Origin: Mariaggregatimicrobium sp964498785
GTDB lineage: Bacteria > Zhuqueibacterota > Zhuqueibacteria > Thermofontimicrobiales > Thiofontviventaceae
Assembly (NCBI GenBank): GCA_964498785.1
Contig: CAZCJL010000136.1
Coordinates: 1 to 17,592 of the forward strand
Length of the DNA: 17,592 bases
Direction of reading: 5' to 3'
The position numbers and the translations under genes were made by a program. Every line of letters starts with the position of its first letter. The stretch's first letter is position 1. Shown piece by piece: positions 7,678-17,000 of this stretch. The notes under the pieces are model-generated. The model was not told the DNA's origin. It searched no databases and saw nothing but the letters and a program-made list of their open reading frames with translations.

Positions 7678-7900
7678 TAGTTTTATTATTAAACAATAGT
7701 TTTACCGTGATCCGGATAATGATAATGATAATTCCTGTTTATAAATTTCTTCTCATTATTGTCACCTTAAACCCTTTTTTCCCCACCGGAAAAATATTTA
7801 CTTCATTAGTTGAACGAACGTTTTTATCATCAAAAATAACGGGCGTAGATCAATATAACAAAAAACCCTCTTTACTTGTTTCCAGACAAGTATTTTTTTT
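7678..7900 (+). ncRNA. Candidate small RNA between promoter and terminator signals
   Basis: About 220 bases bracketed by a promoter-like pair and an intrinsic terminator. The only overlapping + strand frame lacks a ribosome binding site and resembles no family I know. The segment contains GATAATGATAATGATAAT and, further on, CATTATTG, which can pair. I do not recognise any known RNA family. The call rests only on the flanking signals. Confidence 0.25.
7873..7900 (+). terminator. Rho-independent terminator-like hairpin
   Basis: TACTTGT (7873-7879) and ACAAGTA (7886-7892) form a perfect 7-base-pair stem around the loop TTCCAG, followed by eight Ts (7893-7900). The stem is AT-rich and so modest in strength. 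It lies nearly 500 bases after the C1 peptidase stop, which is far for that gene and fits a separate short transcript better. Confidence 0.5.
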
Positions 7901-8217
7901 ATCGTGTGAAATTGGCGTGAGGATGGGAGCTCTGTATTTAAAAGAAACTTCTCATTGATATGAAGAGTGTTTAAATGAACTATACTCATACAGGTTCAAG
8001 TTTAAAGGTCGCAAAAGTCCTCGCAAAATTCATGACAAGTATTCATTGTTTGGCTGATTTTTTTTTTACAAACCACAATCATTTATGAGAATATATATCC
8101 GATTGATTTTCTGCCGCATTGCAAAAACTGATGCGTAATCTGTGAAATAATGACGTAAATTCTGATCGCTATTTTCGAACATTGAAATTTTAAACATAAT
8201 AACTGAAAAGGATGACA

Positions 8218-8709
8218 ATGAAAACACGCATTGCGAAAGTTGGTATATTGAGTGATAGTCATGATAATATGGACGCGCTAAAGAGCGCTGTGACGGTTTT
8301 TAATGATTGTAACGCTAATTTGGTGATTCACGCTGGTGATCTGGTATCCCCGTTTACTGCCCGCGAAATCGATAAGTTATCCTGCCCGATTGTGATTATG
8401 TACGGCAATAATGATGGCGAAATTCTGGGTTTGAACAAAACATTTCAGGGGAAAATTTTCCAACCGCCTCATACAATTGAAGTCAACGAAAAAAAAGTGC
8501 TAATTTTGCACGATCCCGTTCTATTGAAAGAATTAGAAAAGACAACTGCCTTTGATGTCATTATTTATGGCCACCTCCATGAAATTGACATCCGTTCTGG
8601 TAAACCGATGATCATTAATCCCGGTGAATGCGGAGGATGGCTTACCGGTCGTAAAACAGTGGCGATCTGGAATGTTGATACGGATGATGTTGAATTAATC
8701 GATTTATAG
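8218..8709 (+). CDS. YfcE/MJ0936-type metallophosphoesterase
   Basis: A small cytoplasmic calcineurin-like phosphodiesterase of 163 residues (from ATG 8218) that should use two metal ions to cleave phosphodiester bonds. All ligand motifs are present: DSHDN (Asp13, His15), HAGD (Asp41), YGNND (Asn64), LHD (His98) and GHLHE (His119, His121). The family-typical NPGE stretch near the end is also there. ATG 8218 is chosen over ATG 8212 because AAGGA (8208-8212) lies 5 bases before 8218 but overlaps 8212. It lies 10 bases before the heptose kinase gene, so they are probably co-transcribed. Members of this family often have broad in-vitro activity, so the real substrate cannot be named. Confidence 0.88.
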   Translation: MKTRIAKVGILSDSHDNMDALKSAVTVFNDCNANLVIHAGDLVSPFTAREIDKLSCPIVIMYGNNDGEILGLNKTFQGKIFQPPHTIEVNEKKVLILHDPVLLKELEKTTAFDVIIYGHLHEIDIRSGKPMIINPGECGGWLTGRKTVAIWNVDTDDVELIDL

Positions 8710-8719
8710 AAAGGAACCG

Positions 8720-9703
8720 ATGATCTCATTTTCGAATACGCGGAAACAGGAGCTGTTTGCTAATTTTCAAAACAAAAAAATAATGGTGCTGGGTGATCTG
8801 ATGCTGGATCGCTATCTTTGGGGAACCGTGGTCCGAATCTCTCCGGAAGCGCCGGTACCAGTTGTTGAAGTCGACGAAGACGCAGTTCGACTGGGCGGTT
8901 CGGCGAATGTTGTTAATAATATTCGCTCGCTTGGCGCAATTGCCATTCCCATTGGCGTGGTGGGCAACGACGAACCCGGAGATAAGCTGATCGAACTGTT
9001 TCAAGAAATGGACTTTGACACCACAGGAATTATTACGGATAAGTCCCGTTTAACTTCTGTCAAAACGAGAATTATTGCACACGGACAACATGTTGTCCGG
9101 GCTGATCATGAAACAAAAGAACCAATTCAAACCAAAATAATGAATGAAATAATTGCTCGTGTGAAACGATATATTGATGATTGTGACGCAATAATCTTTC
9201 AAGATTATAATAAGGGATTGTTAACCCAAAAACTCATTAAAAAAGTGATTCAAATCGCAAATGAAAAACAACGAGTGATCACCGTTGACCCGAAATTTGA
9301 TAATTTTTTTGAATACAAACATGTTACTGTATTCAAGCCCAATCGAAAAGAATTGCAGGATGCACTGGGTGTGAGAATCGTGACAGATGAGCAGCTTTTT
9401 GATGCATGCTATAAACTAAAACAAACGCTGGAATGTCAGAATTTGTTAGTAACTCTTGGCGAAAGAGGTATGTGCCTGTTTGACAACCAAAATGATCTGT
9501 CCTTGATTCCCACGAAAGCAAGAAAAGTACATGATGTCTCCGGCGCTGGCGATACGGTTATCAGCACTTTAACAGTCGCTCTGGTTGCCGGCTCAACCAT
9601 TAAAGAAGCAACAACATTGGCAAACTATGCAGCCGGTATCGTTTGCAGCGAAGTCGGCGTCGTTCCAATCCATATTGATCAATTAATCGAAACAATTGAA
9701 TGA
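8720..9703 (+). CDS. rfaE1: D-glycero-beta-D-manno-heptose-7-phosphate kinase
   Basis: A 327-residue PfkB/ribokinase-fold kinase that phosphorylates heptose 7-phosphate at C1, a step towards ADP-heptose for the LPS inner core. Family features run in order: VLGDLMLDRYLWGTVVRISPEAPV (23-46; the GDxMLDxY...RISPEAP start typical of RfaE), LGGSANVVNNI (58-68), SVKTRIIAHGQHVVRAD (113-129), DYNKGLL (162-168), VDPKFDN (189-195), and the PfkB signature DVSGAGDT (272-279) with catalytic base Asp278. It ends after the kinase domain; the nucleotidyltransferase half of two-domain HldE is absent, so that enzyme must be encoded elsewhere. AAAGGA lies 4 bases before the start. Its TGA overlaps the ATG of the next gene by 4 bases. 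Confidence 0.92.
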   Translation: MISFSNTRKQELFANFQNKKIMVLGDLMLDRYLWGTVVRISPEAPVPVVEVDEDAVRLGGSANVVNNIRSLGAIAIPIGVVGNDEPGDKLIELFQEMDFDTTGIITDKSRLTSVKTRIIAHGQHVVRADHETKEPIQTKIMNEIIARVKRYIDDCDAIIFQDYNKGLLTQKLIKKVIQIANEKQRVITVDPKFDNFFEYKHVTVFKPNRKELQDALGVRIVTDEQLFDACYKLKQTLECQNLLVTLGERGMCLFDNQNDLSLIPTKARKVHDVSGAGDTVISTLTVALVAGSTIKEATTLANYAAGIVCSEVGVVPIHIDQLIETIE

Positions 9704-12700
9704 AACCACCAAAATTGATATATCTCGCCATATCAACTTTTGCAATTTTACAAATTAATAACAGTATGGCGAAACATGATAACTACTGGCAACAACATGT
9801 TCAATATATCATAACTGTGGAATTAGACGCGAAAAATCATATCTTAAATGGCAAGGAAAAAATTTGTTATACCAACAATTCGCCGGATACGCTCCAAGAA
9901 ATATATATGCATCTTTATGCAAATGCTTTTCAGGAGCACTCTCAGATGGCGAGAGAAATGCTTACGTGCGGTATTCATTTAATTGCAGAGGAAGAAAATA
10001 ACGGATATATTAAAATCCGCGATTTAAAAATATCTTATGACACGGCAACTCCGGTCAAATATTTGAATTACAGAATTTACGAAACATTAATGAATATCTC
10101 GCTTCCCCGGCCGCTTGAACCTGGTGGAAATTTAAACCTGGAGTTGAGCTTTGAAGTAAAAATCAGAAAATTTAATACCGAGGGTGGTAAAGGTGGTTAT
10201 ATTGGAACGCATCACGTTATCAGCCAGTGGTATCCTAAAATATGTGTTTACGATAAAAACGGATGGAATAATATACCATATCACTGGCTCGGCGAATTTT
10301 ATGGTGAATTTGGTACTTTCGACGTCACAATAAGCACTCCTTATGATTATATCATTGCCGCCACAGGCGAGGTAATTTCCGGGAATCCGGGCTGGAGGCT
10401 CGTTCAGGTGGATTCAACTCACTCAACTGGAATTCATGCAATTCGAAAACATCTTTCAGAGAAGGGCGGTAAAAATCTAAAACGCAGCGCTCGCTTTTAT
10501 GCGAAAAATGTACATGATTTTGTGTGGGTTACAAGTCCTGACTTTGTTTACCAAACAGGGACATATAAAAATATAACGATTCATGCGCTTTATAAATGGC
10601 AAGATAGCGAAGCATGGCAGGATAAAGTTGTTTCAAGGTGCATTCAGTCCATTAAATGGCTAATGTCGTACATTGGAGAATTTCCCTACGACCAGTTGAC
10701 AGCGGTTCAGGGAGTCGGGCGGTACAGTATGGAATATCCGATGTGTGTTGTATTGGGGATGAGCCGAGCAAACACAATTTTCCATGAAGTAGCGCATACT
10801 TATTTTTATGGCGCGCTTGCGAACAATGAACAATCCGAGGGTTGGCTTGATGAAGGACTGGTAACATATTTAACAGAGCTTTTTTCTGATAATTTAAAGG
10901 CCAAAGCAAGCATAAAATCAAATTTGTTTAAGCGAGATATATTAAGCGCAACCTACTACTCGATTCGATTGAATTACCTTTTATACTATCTGTGCAGCGA
11001 TTTACACATTCCGCTGGCAACTCCCTGCTATCAGAACAGAAACCAGACATCCTATAGTCTTAATAATTATGTTAAAGGATCATTCTTTTTTAGAATGTTA
11101 AATTATGTCGTCGGAGAAGATAATTTTAAGAAAATATTGCAAACGCTTTATCAAAACTACAAATTTCAACATATAAATGAACAGCGCCTGTATCAGATAG
11201 CACAAGAGTTTAGTGAATCAGATTTGGGTTGGTTTTTCAAACAATGGCTGCATACGACCGTTGTAGTTGATTATGCATTAAATTCATTTGAGAAAAAAAA
11301 ACAACAAGATGGTACATGGAAAACCAAATTGAAATTGGTTCGTCTCAGTGACGGAATTATGCCATTCGATGTTGCATTGATTACAAAAAATGGCGATAAA
11401 CTCAAGCAACGATGTGATGGTAAAAGCAAACATTCCGAACTTACATTCTATTCCAGGGCTGAACCGGTGGATGCGATTATCGATCCCGATGATCGCATAT
11501 TGGATGTGAACCGGTTGAACAACAGTCGTCTGAAGTTTAAATTTATCCTGTATCCAGATTATCCAAACCTCTATTATCAGCCAAGAGACCGTTATTTAAT
11601 ATCCGGCTGGCCACAAGCATGGTATAACGATGTGGATAAATTAAAAATTGGCGCCAGATTTTTTAGCGGTTATCTGAACCGGCTTTATCTAACAAAAACA
11701 TATCTATGGTATAGTTTTGGTTCGCGTCAGGTCGATTTTGACGTGAAATTTACTCATCCGCCTGGTTTTTTCCGAAAACATTTGTGGTATAATCTGCAAG
11801 CAAAAAAGGTAGAAGGCCGTGTTGTCGCCGATGCAAACCTGTATTGGATTAAACGATATTACCTTTTTAAGCCGCCGGTTCATAAAATTAAACTCGGTTT
11901 CAAATCCTATCAATTGCTTGACCAGGATTATGTACAATATAACCCTGGTGGAATAAAATATGCTCTTTGGGATAAGACAAAAATCAATAAACTTTATTTT
12001 AATTTAAATAGCGCGTACGATAAATTAACTGACAACTTTAATGTTGACTTAAGAATTCAATATTCGAATCAGACTTTCGGAAGTGATCGAAATTTTCTGA
12101 AAGTGATGATTACAAATCTGAATCAACATTACTTTTTTTCACCAAAATTATCGTTGACAATACGAAATTTCTTTGGTTTTATTCTTGCGAATGAAGGCGA
12201 GACTCCGATTCAGGAAAAGCTATTTTTAGCTGGTGGCAGTCCAATAGATCAATTTGAAAAAATACATCTGCGAAGCAGAGGTGCGCTTCCGGGTTGGTTG
12301 CCTTATCATTTTCCTGGCGATGGAAACCTGCGTGGTTACAGCACAAAAATTTACAATCAGGAAATGCCATTATCCACTGATAAAATCTTTACCACAAACG
12401 TTGAAATCGATCACAGAAAATTGAACGGGAAAGTAAATTCACTCTTTAACAAAATATTTCTCGCGAAAATTGAGTCAAAAGTTTATCTGTTCTCTGATGC
12501 CGGCATTTTCCGCACAAACAAAAACAACGCCGATCTTATTGCTGACGCTGGTATTGGATTTACTTTTGTTAAAAATATTATTGATGTAAACCGGTCATTG
12601 CGAATCGATTTTCCCCTTTGGTTGAGTAAACCTTCCCCCGGACGTCCGCCCGGAAAAGAACGACATTTCCGGTTTCGCTGGTTGATGAGTTTTGAAACAA

Positions 12701-12708
12701 ATCTATAA
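9700..12708 (+). CDS. M1 zinc aminopeptidase domain fused to an outer-membrane beta-barrel
   Basis: 1002 residues. Residues 1-24 look like a signal peptide (likely cut after SMA). Residues about 27-605 form an M1 (gluzincin) unit: an N-terminal beta-saddle, an exopeptidase-like motif with GRYSMEYP (340-347) in place of GAMEN, zinc site HEVAH (362-366) with the third ligand Glu385 exactly 18 residues on (GWLDEG), the catalytic Tyr in NNYVKG (Tyr457), and a closing FFKQWL plus IIDPDDRILDVNRLNN segment. From about 612 to 1002 the sequence changes to alternating aromatic/polar strands, with GGSP near 845, GDGNLRGY at 873-880 (the BamA/Omp85-like LRGY feature) and a C-terminal strand. The simplest reading is a peptidase anchored to the outer membrane by its own barrel. 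It overlaps the heptose kinase gene by ATGA with no own ribosome binding site, so coupling is likely. M1 is certain, the barrel probable, the side it faces unknown. Confidence 0.85.
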   Translation: MKPPKLIYLAISTFAILQINNSMAKHDNYWQQHVQYIITVELDAKNHILNGKEKICYTNNSPDTLQEIYMHLYANAFQEHSQMAREMLTCGIHLIAEEENNGYIKIRDLKISYDTATPVKYLNYRIYETLMNISLPRPLEPGGNLNLELSFEVKIRKFNTEGGKGGYIGTHHVISQWYPKICVYDKNGWNNIPYHWLGEFYGEFGTFDVTISTPYDYIIAATGEVISGNPGWRLVQVDSTHSTGIHAIRKHLSEKGGKNLKRSARFYAKNVHDFVWVTSPDFVYQTGTYKNITIHALYKWQDSEAWQDKVVSRCIQSIKWLMSYIGEFPYDQLTAVQGVGRYSMEYPMCVVLGMSRANTIFHEVAHTYFYGALANNEQSEGWLDEGLVTYLTELFSDNLKAKASIKSNLFKRDILSATYYSIRLNYLLYYLCSDLHIPLATPCYQNRNQTSYSLNNYVKGSFFFRMLNYVVGEDNFKKILQTLYQNYKFQHINEQRLYQIAQEFSESDLGWFFKQWLHTTVVVDYALNSFEKKKQQDGTWKTKLKLVRLSDGIMPFDVALITKNGDKLKQRCDGKSKHSELTFYSRAEPVDAIIDPDDRILDVNRLNNSRLKFKFILYPDYPNLYYQPRDRYLISGWPQAWYNDVDKLKIGARFFSGYLNRLYLTKTYLWYSFGSRQVDFDVKFTHPPGFFRKHLWYNLQAKKVEGRVVADANLYWIKRYYLFKPPVHKIKLGFKSYQLLDQDYVQYNPGGIKYALWDKTKINKLYFNLNSAYDKLTDNFNVDLRIQYSNQTFGSDRNFLKVMITNLNQHYFFSPKLSLTIRNFFGFILANEGETPIQEKLFLAGGSPIDQFEKIHLRSRGALPGWLPYHFPGDGNLRGYSTKIYNQEMPLSTDKIFTTNVEIDHRKLNGKVNSLFNKIFLAKIESKVYLFSDAGIFRTNKNNADLIADAGIGFTFVKNIIDVNRSLRIDFPLWLSKPSPGRPPGKERHFRFRWLMSFETNL

Positions 12709-12755
12709 ATTTCATTTCCAGTACATTACATTTTATAAATATTCATAAATTTCAC

Positions 12756-12784
12756 TTGCCACAGTGATAACATTTTTGTATTTT
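12756..12784 (+). promoter_or_regulatory. Sigma70-like promoter before the SbcD gene
   Basis: TTGCCA (12756-12761; 5 of 6 to consensus), 17 bases, TATTTT (12779-12784; 4 of 6). It is well placed in the only gap (124 bases) between the M1 gene and the SbcD gene. The SbcD ribosome binding site AAAGGA (12821-12826) follows, 6 bases before ATG 12833. Confidence 0.45.
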
Positions 12785-12832
12785 AAATATTTAAACGGAT
12801 TTGTAATCAATTCTTAAAACAAAGGATAATGG

Positions 12833-13951
12833 ATGAAAGTGCTTCATTTTTCAGATACGCATCTGGGATTTTCTGAATACAACAAGCTCGATCCCAATAC
12901 CGGGATTAATCAGCGAGAACAAGACTTTTACAATTCGTGGAATTACATCATCAATCAAATTATTGAAAACAACCCAGACCTGGTATTGCATGCTGGTGAT
13001 TTATTTCACACAACCCGGCCAAGCAACCGGGCAATTGCAATTGCTTTTGACGGGATTCGCAAAATCAGTGACACCGGTATCCCGTTTGTCATTGTTTCAG
13101 GAAATCATTCCACGCCCAAAATTAAAGCAACCGGATCGATATTTGAATCCATTTCACCGTTTCCGAATGTCTATGCGGCATATCAGGGACGATATGAGAT
13201 GTTTAATATTGACACTCTCAATATCCATTGTGTACCGCATTGTTCTTTAACCGAAGAATTGGAAAAAGCCTTTAGCGATATTGTTTTTCACCCGGAATCA
13301 GAATATAATGTTTTGCTGACTCATGGCGCCTGGGCCGGAAGCAGTCATTATTCCATGGGGGAATTTAACGAACAGCACATCCCTGATCCGGAACTGGCGT
13401 TGAATAAAAAATTTGATTATATTGCATTAGGACATTATCACAAGCACATTAAAATTGACGACCACATCATTTATTGCGGTTCCACCGAGCGCACCAGTTT
13501 TAATGAAGCGAACTACACTTCCGGTTATATGTGGGTCGATTTAAAGAAAAAATCTTTTGAATATGTAGAAATTCCATCCAGAAAAATGATAAAATTATCT
13601 CCGCTGGATTGTAATGATTTAACCGCTTCAGAAATTTATCTGGCTCTGGAAAAAGCATCAACCCCGGATCTGGAACAGGCGCTTGTTAGTCTGGAGTTGA
13701 AAAATATCCAACACGATACACTCATTAAACTGGACTGGCGGGAGATTGATAAACTCTTTGAACAGGTTTTTTATTTGGAAAAAACATTTTCACATATCGA
13801 ACCAGGCGGAACCAGAGCGACCTCCTCATCGTTTGATTCCTTGATGGTTGAGTTTGAAAGATACATTGATCAATTATCTTCAACCGATCTGGACAGAGAA
13901 CGAATGAAAAAATTAGGTCTCAATTATCTTTCTGATGAATTAGAAGAATAA
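12833..13951 (+). CDS. sbcD: SbcD/Mre11-type DNA repair nuclease
   Basis: A 372-residue cytoplasmic metallophosphoesterase of the Mre11/SbcD type, which with the SMC-like ATPase SbcC trims blocked or hairpin DNA ends. The Mn-binding motifs are all present: FSDTHLG (Asp8, His10), HAGDLFH (Asp56), SGNHSTP (Asn91, His92), LLTHGAW (His164) and LGHYHKH (His201, His203). The capping region follows (about 245-372) and is somewhat diverged. No SbcC gene lies next to it; the next gene is an outer-membrane barrel 50 bases on. It is shorter than, and not identical in layout to, E. coli SbcD (about 400 residues), and could be one of the related YhaO-like nucleases. The nuclease class is sure, the partner is not. 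Confidence 0.85.
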   Translation: MKVLHFSDTHLGFSEYNKLDPNTGINQREQDFYNSWNYIINQIIENNPDLVLHAGDLFHTTRPSNRAIAIAFDGIRKISDTGIPFVIVSGNHSTPKIKATGSIFESISPFPNVYAAYQGRYEMFNIDTLNIHCVPHCSLTEELEKAFSDIVFHPESEYNVLLTHGAWAGSSHYSMGEFNEQHIPDPELALNKKFDYIALGHYHKHIKIDDHIIYCGSTERTSFNEANYTSGYMWVDLKKKSFEYVEIPSRKMIKLSPLDCNDLTASEIYLALEKASTPDLEQALVSLELKNIQHDTLIKLDWREIDKLFEQVFYLEKTFSHIEPGGTRATSSSFDSLMVEFERYIDQLSSTDLDRERMKKLGLNYLSDELEE

Positions 13952-14001
13952 CCACATCTTTCCGAGTTCCGATGTTTATAAAATTTGATCACTCCAAATG
14001 A

Positions 14002-17000
14002 ATGATTAATTATTTTTTAAAAAACGTATTGCTCAGTTTAATTGTCTGGACAGCAAGTTTACAGGCACAAATAACAACAATCTACGGTCCTTTTAATTTA
14101 ACTGATAAAACATTTTCATTTACAATTGACAGTGCTCAGATTCAGTATACCCTGCCGGACAGTTTCATTTTTACAGATTCAGAAACGGTGACCACCGGCG
14201 ATAGCGTGCTAACACGAGCTGTAGATTATCAGCTTAATTATATCGATGGAATGTTTATTCTAAAAAAGCAATTGCCTGTTGGCGAGGAAATTAATGTTCA
14301 CTATCGCATTCTCCCGATTGAATTGGAAAAAATATATTTCCGCCGCAAACTTGTTTTCAAAGGGGATAGTGTCAGGACAATTCACCGATTACCAGAACCG
14401 GAAGAACGTTCAATAACCCCGCAATCAGCACTCCGAAAAAGCGGTAGTATTGTCAGGGGAATTTCATTGGGCACAAATCAGGGTTTGAAAGTGGAATCCG
14501 GTTTACGAATGAATATCTCCGGGAAAATTGCGGAAAACGTTGAAGTGGTTGCTGCACTCACAGACCAGACAACACCGATTCAACCTGAAGGAAATACGCA
14601 AACACTCAATGAAATCGATAAAGTGTTTGTAGAATTAAAGAGCACTCATTTTAATGCCACCCTCGGCGACTATTATCTCGCTTTTGAAGGAAGTGAATTC
14701 GGGCGCTACAACCGAAAGTTACAGGGAGCAATGGGTACTGCATCATTTCGCGATACAGAGGTGAAACTATCCGGAGCAGTTTCCAAAGGCCAATATACCA
14801 CAAATCGATTTATGGGACAGGAAGGTAACCAGGGACCTTATCAGTTGCATGGAATAAATGGTGAGATTGATATTATTGTTCTGGCCGGTACGGAAAAAGT
14901 ATGGATCGACGGTGAACTGTTAACCCGTGGCGAAAATAATGACTACGTAATTGAGTACAGTATCGGACAACTTACTTTTACCCGAAAACAATTGATTGCA
15001 GCAGAATCCCGAATTGTTATCGATTTTCAGTATTCGGATTTACAATTTCGCCGAAATTTATATAGTGCAAAAACAACCACCTCGTTTTGGAATGATAAAC
15101 TAAATCTTGATTTTCGACTAATTCATGAGGCAGATAATAAAGACAATCCGCTCGATTTTACATTATCCGATGAAAATCTTCACCAATTGAAAAATGCAGG
15201 CGATAATATTGATTCTGCCTACGTTTCAGGGGTCAATTACATAGGGCATGGAAAAGGATATTATACAAAAGTGGATTCCGCTGGTCTGCAATTTTATAAG
15301 TATGCTGGTAAAGATTCAGGCGATTACAATATCGGTTTCAGTTATGTTGGCAGTGGCAAAGGGGACTATCGATCCATTGGTTTTGGCAATTATAAATTTG
15401 TTGGTGATGGCAATGGCAACTACAAACCGGTACTTTTCCTGAAGCCTGCGCAAAGTCATGATTTAGCAGACTTGTCATTAAATATGAATCTCGGAGAAGG
15501 GCTGTCAATAAACAGCGAATTCGCAGCCAGCCGGTTCGACCGCAATACGTATTCCGATATAAATGATAACGATAATAGCGGTATTGCCCATACAACAGCA
15601 TTTCGTTTTCAGCCGCAACGGTTTTCAGTTGGCCGGCTAAATCTCGGCAAATTATTAATAAACGCCAGGCTGCGGGTTGTGGATGCAAAATTCCGCTATA
15701 TCGATCGTGCCGAAGAAGTGGAAAAGAACCGAAAATGGGACAGCGATGACGTTACGACAAATCAGGAAAATATCCGGGAAATTTCAGTGGATTATCAACC
15801 GGTGGAACAGATGAAACTGGCCGCCGGATTGGGTTATAACTCAAAAGGGGAACGATTTGATTCCCGGCGCCAGAACGCGGAAACTCAAATAGCATTTTCG
15901 CGTTTACCTGAATTGCAATATCGGGCAGAACGGATCGAAAGCGATAACCAGGCGTCATTAAAAATGAGTGACTGGCTGCGACAGTCTGGCCAGGTGGATT
16001 ATCAACTGTGGAAATTAAGGCCGTTGTTTGCTTATCTCGGAGAAGATAAAAAAGAAACATTTACAGATACACTCACCATGGGTTTCAAATATGATGAATT
16101 TACGGCCAGCCTGCAGTTGAACAATTTTAAAAAAATGTCCATGGAATTTACTATTATTCAACGGGATGATCAACAATATGAGCACAACCGGTTGCTGCCT
16201 TATTCAAGTGCAACCACATATAAATCAGGCTGGAATTATTCAATCAACCGAAATTTATCAGCATCTCTGGAATATACGCACCGGGAAAAGCAATATGAAA
16301 ACCCGGAACTAAGCGCCACTCGCACCGATCTCGGTGATGCGAAACTGGCGTATTCACCTTTCAACCGGGCGCTTACAACAAGCTGGAATTATCAAATATC
16401 CAACACCCAGGTGGCGAAAAAAGAACGGGTTTATTTGAAAGTTGCACAGAGCGAAGGAAATTACCGCTTTAATGAACAATCTGGCGAATACGAACCTGAC
16501 GATCTTGGTGACTACGTGTTGCGCATCCGTCAGACCGATGAATTTGTGCCAGTGGTAGAATTGCGGGCAAGCACCCGAATGCAATTTACTCCCAAAAGGC
16601 TGTTTAATGAAAAAAAGCTCACTGGATGGCGGAATTGGCTTTCTTCTATTACTGCAGATACTTATATTCGACTCGAAGAGAAGACAGAAGAAAAAGATGT
16701 CTGGTCTATTTACCGGCTCGATTTAAGCAAATTTCAGCGGCCGGATAAAACGATTTTCGGCAACAACTCAATTCGACAGGATATTTACCTGTTTCAAAAT
16801 AACCGCGATTTTTCAATTCGATTTCGATTGGACACACGTGATGAGGTAAACTTTCAATACCTGGATGGTGGTAATATCTTTGATTTTAACGAAAAATCGA
16901 TCCGGGCCATCTATCGTTTTTCTAACAAACTAAGCTTCCAACTGGATGGCAGCAGTGAATATAAATCGTATGATTATACCAATCGTACTGATAAAATTAT

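Larger units (their letters stand above)
7380..8217 (+). other. Long AT-rich intergenic region
   Basis: 838 bases without a convincing protein gene. It holds a weak hairpin (7459-7465 with 7477-7483), a promoter-like signal at 7643-7671, a terminator-like hairpin at 7873-7900, and a run of ten Ts at 8058-8067. The open frame 7707-7958 (83 codons from GTG) has no ribosome binding site. A 37-codon frame from ATG 7975 to 8088 has only a poor GAAGAG upstream. The promoter of the metallophosphoesterase gene should lie in the last 150 bases, but I cannot place it; TTGCAA at 8119-8124 is a possible -35. Confidence 0.6.

Noticed and set aside
7707..7958. 83-codon + strand frame starting at GTG with a hydrophobic N-terminus
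   Set aside because: It has no ribosome binding site, resembles no known family, has low-complexity codon content, and the terminator-like hairpin lies inside it.
7798..7989. 63-codon frame on the - strand in the long gap
   Set aside because: No ribosome binding site and no recognisable protein features; it overlaps the terminator hairpin.
7975..8088. 37-codon + strand frame from ATG 7975, part of which could be an amphipathic helix
   Set aside because: Only a poor GAAGAG upstream and no family resemblance; its end runs through the ten-T tract.
13954..13975. ACATC/GATGT hairpin between sbcD and the barrel gene
   Set aside because: A 5-base stem with a 12-base loop and no T-run; not enough to call a terminator.
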